Source: Desulfobulbaceae bacterium
Lineage (GTDB): Bacteria; Desulfobacterota; Desulfobulbia; Desulfobulbales; Desulfobulbaceae
NCBI GenBank assembly: GCA_011389815.1
Contig: JAABTP010000009.1
Location: 1 to 56,618 of the forward strand
Length of the DNA: 56,618 bases
Reading direction: 5' to 3'
The position numbers and the translations under genes are program-made. The notes under the pieces were generated by a model that saw only the letters and a list, made by a program, of their open reading frames with translations, was not told where the DNA came from and ran no database searches. Below, in pieces: positions 52,280-56,618 of this stretch; position 1 is the stretch's first letter, and each line of letters starts with the position of its first letter.

Positions 52280-53754
52280 AAAACGATACAGAGCCTTCTC
52301 CCGCGCCCACAGCAAGGCTTACCGCTGATCCGATCTCCATCACAGCAGGCGGCAGCTCGACCCTGAGCTGGACCAGCAGCAATGCGGACAGGGTCAGCAT
52401 ATCCCCGGATAGCGGCAGTGTTTCCGCAAGCGGCACAACCACTGTTACGCCTTCACAAACAACAACCTACACGATCACCGCTGAAGGCCCCGGAGGCACA
52501 GCAACGGATACTGTGACAGTCACGATCTCTGATGCTCCGTTTCCTTTGGTCTTTCTGAGCGCCTATCCGACCTCCATTAGCGCAGGCGACAGTGCATTCT
52601 TGATCTGGGCCAGCATGAACGCAGATTCTGTAAGCATTGATAACGGCGTCGGCCTGGTCGATTTCAGCGGTTTCACGTTCGTCACACCGACGATAACAAC
52701 GATCTACACGATCACGGCCCAGGGGCCGGGCGGCACGGCAACGGACACTGTGACGGTCGAGGTCGCCGGAACAACTCCTGCGCCCACAGTCACGATCTCT
52801 GCTGATCCGACCTCCATCACAGCGGGTGACAGTTCGACCCTGAACTGGATCAGCACGAATGCGGATTCCGTCAGCATAGACAAAGGGATCGGCACGGTTG
52901 ATCTCAACGGCTCTGTTGCCGTAGCACCGACAGAAACAAGCACCTACACAATCACTGCCACCGGTGCGGGCGGTACAGCGACTGATACGGTGACAGTGGA
53001 GGTTTCGGCATCGCCCGCGCCCACAGTTTCCTTATCCGCTGACCCGACCTCCATCACGGCAGGCGGCAGTGCAACCCTGAGCTGGACCAGCACAAATGCG
53101 GATTCCGTGACCATTGATAACGGTATCGGCACGGTTGATCTCAACGCCTCGGTTTCCGTGACCCCTTCAGCAACAACCACCTATACCATTACCGCCACAG
53201 GTGCGGGCGGTACGGCAACGGACACTGCCACAGTTGAAGTATTGCCTGCTGCTGACGAACCTGTCATTACGATTTCCGCCGACCCGATCTCCATCACCGC
53301 AGGCGGCAGTGCAACCCTGACCTGGACCGGCAGTGCAACCCTGACCTGGACCGGCAGCAACGTTGACAAGATCAGCATTGACAACGGGATAGGGGAGGTT
53401 GCGGCAACGGGTTCCCGGAGCGTCACTCCCGAACATACCACAACCTACACCATCACCGGTTCAGGAGACAAAGGCACGGTCAGCGCGCAGGTGACAGTGC
53501 AAGTGACTGGCAGCCCGGCAGCGCAGCCGGAAGGTTCGTATGGTGAGCAGTATGACGACCTTGTCCCGGACGATGCGACGGTCGATGCATACGATGAAGA
53601 ACGATTTGCCCTGATCACCGGTCAGGTGCATAATCTTTCCGGATCGCCGCTGGCCGAGGTGCGGATCACCGTGCATGGCCATCCTGAATACGGTACCGTG
53701 CTCACCGATACAGACGGCAGATTCACCATGCCTGTTGAAGGCGGCGGCCCATGA
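52186..53754 (+). CDS. Ig-like repeat region of the second RHS protein
   Basis: From about 52300 the frame encodes five ~80-90-residue bacterial Ig-like repeats with the pattern ADPxSITAGGSxTLSWTSxNA, DSVxIDxGIG and TTTYTITAxGxGGTATDTVT. A carboxypeptidase-regulatory-like domain follows (ITGQVHNLSGSPLAEVRITV, TDTDGRFTMPVEGGG). It ends at a TGA inside that domain, and the continuation is in the next frame. The nominal TTG start is not real; the true start is the signal peptide at 52145. An exact 24-bp duplication lies at 53305-53352. Confidence 0.8.
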   Translation: MFSSLLCLCDGIVRPCIGVTLEVGKFLVLKLKNDTEPSPAPTARLTADPISITAGGSSTLSWTSSNADRVSISPDSGSVSASGTTTVTPSQTTTYTITAEGPGGTATDTVTVTISDAPFPLVFLSAYPTSISAGDSAFLIWASMNADSVSIDNGVGLVDFSGFTFVTPTITTIYTITAQGPGGTATDTVTVEVAGTTPAPTVTISADPTSITAGDSSTLNWISTNADSVSIDKGIGTVDLNGSVAVAPTETSTYTITATGAGGTATDTVTVEVSASPAPTVSLSADPTSITAGGSATLSWTSTNADSVTIDNGIGTVDLNASVSVTPSATTTYTITATGAGGTATDTATVEVLPAADEPVITISADPISITAGGSATLTWTGSATLTWTGSNVDKISIDNGIGEVAATGSRSVTPEHTTTYTITGSGDKGTVSAQVTVQVTGSPAAQPEGSYGEQYDDLVPDDATVDAYDEERFALITGQVHNLSGSPLAEVRITVHGHPEYGTVLTDTDGRFTMPVEGGGP

Positions 53755-56618
53755 CCCTTGCCTACAGGCATGACGGTTTCATCACCTCGCATCGTCAGGT
53801 CTATGTGCCCTGGAATGACATTGCTGTTGCGGAAACCGTGCAGATGACGGCTGAAGATTCGGTAGCTACCGAAGTCACCTTTGACGGCAACCCTGCCACC
53901 GTGGTCACCCATACCAGCACGCAGGTCAGCGATGAGTTCGGCAACCGGTCAACGACCGTGGTCTTTCAGGGCGACAACAGGGCCTATCTGGTGGACAAAC
54001 ATGGGAATACTGTTCAGGAATTGTCGAACATCACCACCAGGGCCACGGAGTTCAAGACGCAGGAATCCATGCCTGCGGTTTTGCCGCCGAATTCCGCCTA
54101 TACCTACTGCACGGAACTGTCCGTGGATGGTGCGGCGCGAGTGCGCTTTGACAAGCCGGTCACGGTCTGGGTGGACAATTTCCTCGGTTTTGAGGTCGGC
54201 GAGGCCGTGCCGGTCGGGTATTACGACCGTGATCGGGGAGTCTGGGTGCCGTCTGAGAACGGGATTGTGGTCAAGCTGCTGGATACGGACAGCGACGGTA
54301 TGGTCGATGCCTTGGATAAAGACGGCAACGACCAGCCAGATGATCTGAATAATGACGGTTCCTTTGCCGATGAAGTGATTGGCTTGGAAGATGCGAGCCG
54401 CTATGCGCCGGGAGCGACCTTCTGGCGGGTGGCTGTCACCCATTTCACGCCGTGGGACTGCAATTGGCCCTATGGCCCGCCGGAGGGTGCGACAGGGCCG
54501 AATCCTGACGGTGTTCCTGATGCGGAAGAATCTAAAGATGATGCACCAGGCGATTGCGAGAATATCAACTCCTACGTCAAAAAACGGGGTCTCATCTTTC
54601 ATGAAGATATTCCGATTCCGGGAACCGGCATGACTCTGCATTACGCCTCAAATCGGGTGGACGGCTATAAGCAGGTCATCACGGTGCCGGCCAGCGGCGA
54701 TACGGTGCCGGAGAGCCTGAAAAGCATCATCGTGGAGGTGAAGCTTGCTGGTCGCAAGCTGACCCAGACCTTGGATGCGCTGCCGAATCAGCAGGCGCAA
54801 TTTGTCTGGGATGGTTTGGATTATTTGGGACGGGAAGTAGGAACGGTGGAGGCCGATGTGTCGGTAGGCTTTGTTTATGATGCCGTGTATTACACTGCCG
54901 GAGATTTTGCCAATGCCTTTGCTCAGGCCGGGAGTGAGGTGACAGCCATTGAAGCGCGGCAGGAGGTTACTTCCTGGCAGCGGTTTCAGCTTCAGGTTGG
55001 TGCCGGAAAAGCTGCGGGCAACATTGCTGAAGGCTGGAGCCTGTCTGATCATCATGTTCTTGGAAGACGAGCCGTTCACCTGTACAAAGGAAATGGCTCA
55101 AGTTTAGAAAATAAGAACTCCAGTATCATAACAACACTCGCAGGCAACGGCAATGGTGGCTACAACGGCGACGATATTCCGGCTTCCGAAGCCGAGCTTA
55201 ATAAGCCAATAGGAGTGGCGATAGATCAAGCGGGAAATATCTTCATTGCCGATAGAGGAAACCATCGTATCCGCAAGGTAGATATAAACGGCATTATAAC
55301 AACAGTGGCAGGCACCGGCTCTGAAGGCTATAACGGCGACAACATTCCGGCTATTGAGGCCAAGCTTGCTGAACCAAGCGATGTCGTGGTTGATCAGCTC
55401 GGCAATATTTTCATTGCCGACTACGAGAACCATCGTATCCGCAAGGTGGATACTGACGGGATTATCACCACAGTGGCGGGTAACGGTGCTGACAATGTTC
55501 CGGCTATTGAGACCGAGCTTCAGAATCCTTATCAATTGGCGGTGGATGCAAGCGGCAATATCTTTATTGGGCATAATACCAGCCTGATTAGCAGGTATAT
55601 CCGCAAGGTGGATGCAAACGGTATTATCACCACTTTGCTAAAACCATACAAAATCGGCGGATTAGCAGTCAGCCAGACTGGCGACCTTCTTTATGCCGAT
55701 CCAATGTTCCATTATATCAAAAAGATTGATTCCAGCAGCGGTATCATCACTACAGTGGCCGGTAACGGATCATCAGGCTATAGCGGTGACGGCGGACTGG
55801 CAACCGAGGCCAGTTTTAATACGCCAGCGGATCTTGCTGTAGATCAAGCTGGAAACCTCTTTATTGCCGACTACTACAACAAACGTATCCGCAAGGTGGA
55901 TACGAACGGCATCATCACCACAGTAGCCGGTAACGGGTCATCAGGCTCTGAAGGTGACGGCGGCCCGGCTGCTGCTGCCAGTCTTTTTGAACCTAACAGG
56001 GTGGCAGTGGATCATGAAGGCAATATTTTCATTGCTGAGTATGGTCATCACCGCATCCGCAAAGTCGCCCTTGCATCAGCTGTGTTCAAATCGCATATAG
56101 CGGCAACCGGTGACATCCCTTTTGCCGACCCAAACGGTCTCGGCTACATCATGTCCGCTACCGGACTGCATAAAAAGACCATTGACTTAGACAGCGGGCT
56201 TGTCTTGCAGGAATTCGGCTATGACAGCGACGACAACCTGATTTCCATCACCGACCAGTTCGGCAATGTCACCACCATTGAGCGGGGCGCGGACGGCATT
56301 CCCACCGCCATTATCTCCCCGGACGGCCTGCGCACCGAGCTGCATATCAATGCGGATCAGCAGCTCACCCAAGTCGTCTACCCGGACAGCAGCACCTACA
56401 ATTTCACCTACACCGCTGATGACCTGATGACCGTTGAAGAAGAACCCAACGGTAACCGTTTTGAGCATCATTTTGATGCCAACGGCAAGATCGCTGAGGT
56501 GCTGGACGAGGAAGGCGGTCATTGGCAGTACACCCGGCAACGTAACCGTTCAGATCCCTCTCATTTTTTTACGCAGCAAGAGGCAGAGGAGGCACATCCA
56601 GCCCCTGGCGCCGAGCCG
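53751..56618 (+). CDS. NHL/YD-repeat region of the second RHS protein, 3' end outside window
   Basis: An ATG overlapping the previous TGA (ATGA) opens a frame to the window edge. It completes the carboxypeptidase-like domain (MTLAYRHDGFITSHRQVYVP) and continues through a calcium-loop-like segment (DTDSDGMVDALDKDGNDQ). About six NHL repeats of ~57 residues follow (GNIFIADxxNHRIRKVD, GIITTVAGxG) between 55120 and 56070. YD/RHS repeats begin at about 56200 (FGYDSDDNLISITDQFGNVT). The order resembles teneurin-type RHS proteins. Whether it is a frameshifted pseudogene, an assembly error or a coupled second protein cannot be decided here. Confidence 0.8.
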   Translation, partial: MTLAYRHDGFITSHRQVYVPWNDIAVAETVQMTAEDSVATEVTFDGNPATVVTHTSTQVSDEFGNRSTTVVFQGDNRAYLVDKHGNTVQELSNITTRATEFKTQESMPAVLPPNSAYTYCTELSVDGAARVRFDKPVTVWVDNFLGFEVGEAVPVGYYDRDRGVWVPSENGIVVKLLDTDSDGMVDALDKDGNDQPDDLNNDGSFADEVIGLEDASRYAPGATFWRVAVTHFTPWDCNWPYGPPEGATGPNPDGVPDAEESKDDAPGDCENINSYVKKRGLIFHEDIPIPGTGMTLHYASNRVDGYKQVITVPASGDTVPESLKSIIVEVKLAGRKLTQTLDALPNQQAQFVWDGLDYLGREVGTVEADVSVGFVYDAVYYTAGDFANAFAQAGSEVTAIEARQEVTSWQRFQLQVGAGKAAGNIAEGWSLSDHHVLGRRAVHLYKGNGSSLENKNSSIITTLAGNGNGGYNGDDIPASEAELNKPIGVAIDQAGNIFIADRGNHRIRKVDINGIITTVAGTGSEGYNGDNIPAIEAKLAEPSDVVVDQLGNIFIADYENHRIRKVDTDGIITTVAGNGADNVPAIETELQNPYQLAVDASGNIFIGHNTSLISRYIRKVDANGIITTLLKPYKIGGLAVSQTGDLLYADPMFHYIKKIDSSSGIITTVAGNGSSGYSGDGGLATEASFNTPADLAVDQAGNLFIADYYNKRIRKVDTNGIITTVAGNGSSGSEGDGGPAAAASLFEPNRVAVDHEGNIFIAEYGHHRIRKVALASAVFKSHIAATGDIPFADPNGLGYIMSATGLHKKTIDLDSGLVLQEFGYDSDDNLISITDQFGNVTTIERGADGIPTAIISPDGLRTELHINADQQLTQVVYPDSSTYNFTYTADDLMTVEEEPNGNRFEHHFDANGKIAEVLDEEGGHWQYTRQRNRSDPSHFFTQQEAEEAHPAPGAEP

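Overview
The window looks like a chromosomal segment of a Desulfobacterota bacterium, most likely a Desulfobulbales relative. This is inferred from protein style and gene content (a dnaG-rpoD-dprA block, a NifE-type protein, a short ArgA-type acetyltransferase, GEMM riboswitches) together with moderate GC and a heavy load of dispersed palindromic repeats. No rRNA is present and the species cannot be fixed from sequence reading alone. Most genes are ordinary housekeeping genes. The unusual material is concentrated in 22.4-31.5 kb, 42.4-47.8 kb and 48-56.6 kb.

Layout. 0-15.7 kb is mainly minus strand: an IS1634-type transposase fragment, dprA, rpoD, dnaG, an M28 peptidase, a class I aminotransferase, a NifE-like protein, a double rhodanese, an AlbA_2-type regulator, and HigA with a broken HigB. 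An AEC permease (plus strand) and an HU/DUF4469-like protein follow. 15.7-20.6 kb is plus strand: a zinc-binding CZB protein, a small cysteine protein, a PutP-type symporter, a LivM-type permease and tRNA-Pro(GGG). 20.6-22.4 kb holds umuDC.

22.7-31.4 kb is an accessory island. A GEMM-I (cyclic dinucleotide) riboswitch precedes a 1905-residue secreted RHS/YD-repeat protein. It is followed by a REP-associated tyrosine transposase (RAYT) embedded in its own REP palindromes, two truncated copies of the RAYT 5' end, a 21-bp-period minisatellite, two Phd/YefM-type antitoxins without toxins, and a second GEMM-I riboswitch on the minus strand driving a truncated secreted peptide. REP palindromes lie in frame inside both the RAYT and the RHS gene.

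31.5-41.7 kb returns to core functions: two-CW and DUF4395 proteins, YjbQ, thymidylate kinase overlapping pdxA, a PilZ protein, YraN, SecA, the ArgA-type acetyltransferase and cyclopropane-fatty-acid synthase. 42.4-47.8 kb has a degraded VapC with its antitoxin and a second 21-bp array. Next comes a TetR regulator facing three identical 13-bp operators, a VIT/von Willebrand-A protein with a GlyGly-CTERM-like tail, and a rhombosortase-like rhomboid protease. The last three appear to be one regulated surface-anchoring module.

48-52 kb is a compact five-gene operon of membrane proteins, three of them carrying zinc-ribbon or B-box-like heads; I cannot assign its function. 52.1 kb to the end is a second large RHS protein with a teneurin-like order (signal peptide, Ig-like repeats, carboxypeptidase-regulatory-like domain, NHL repeats, YD repeats). 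It is split over three reading frames and runs off the window.
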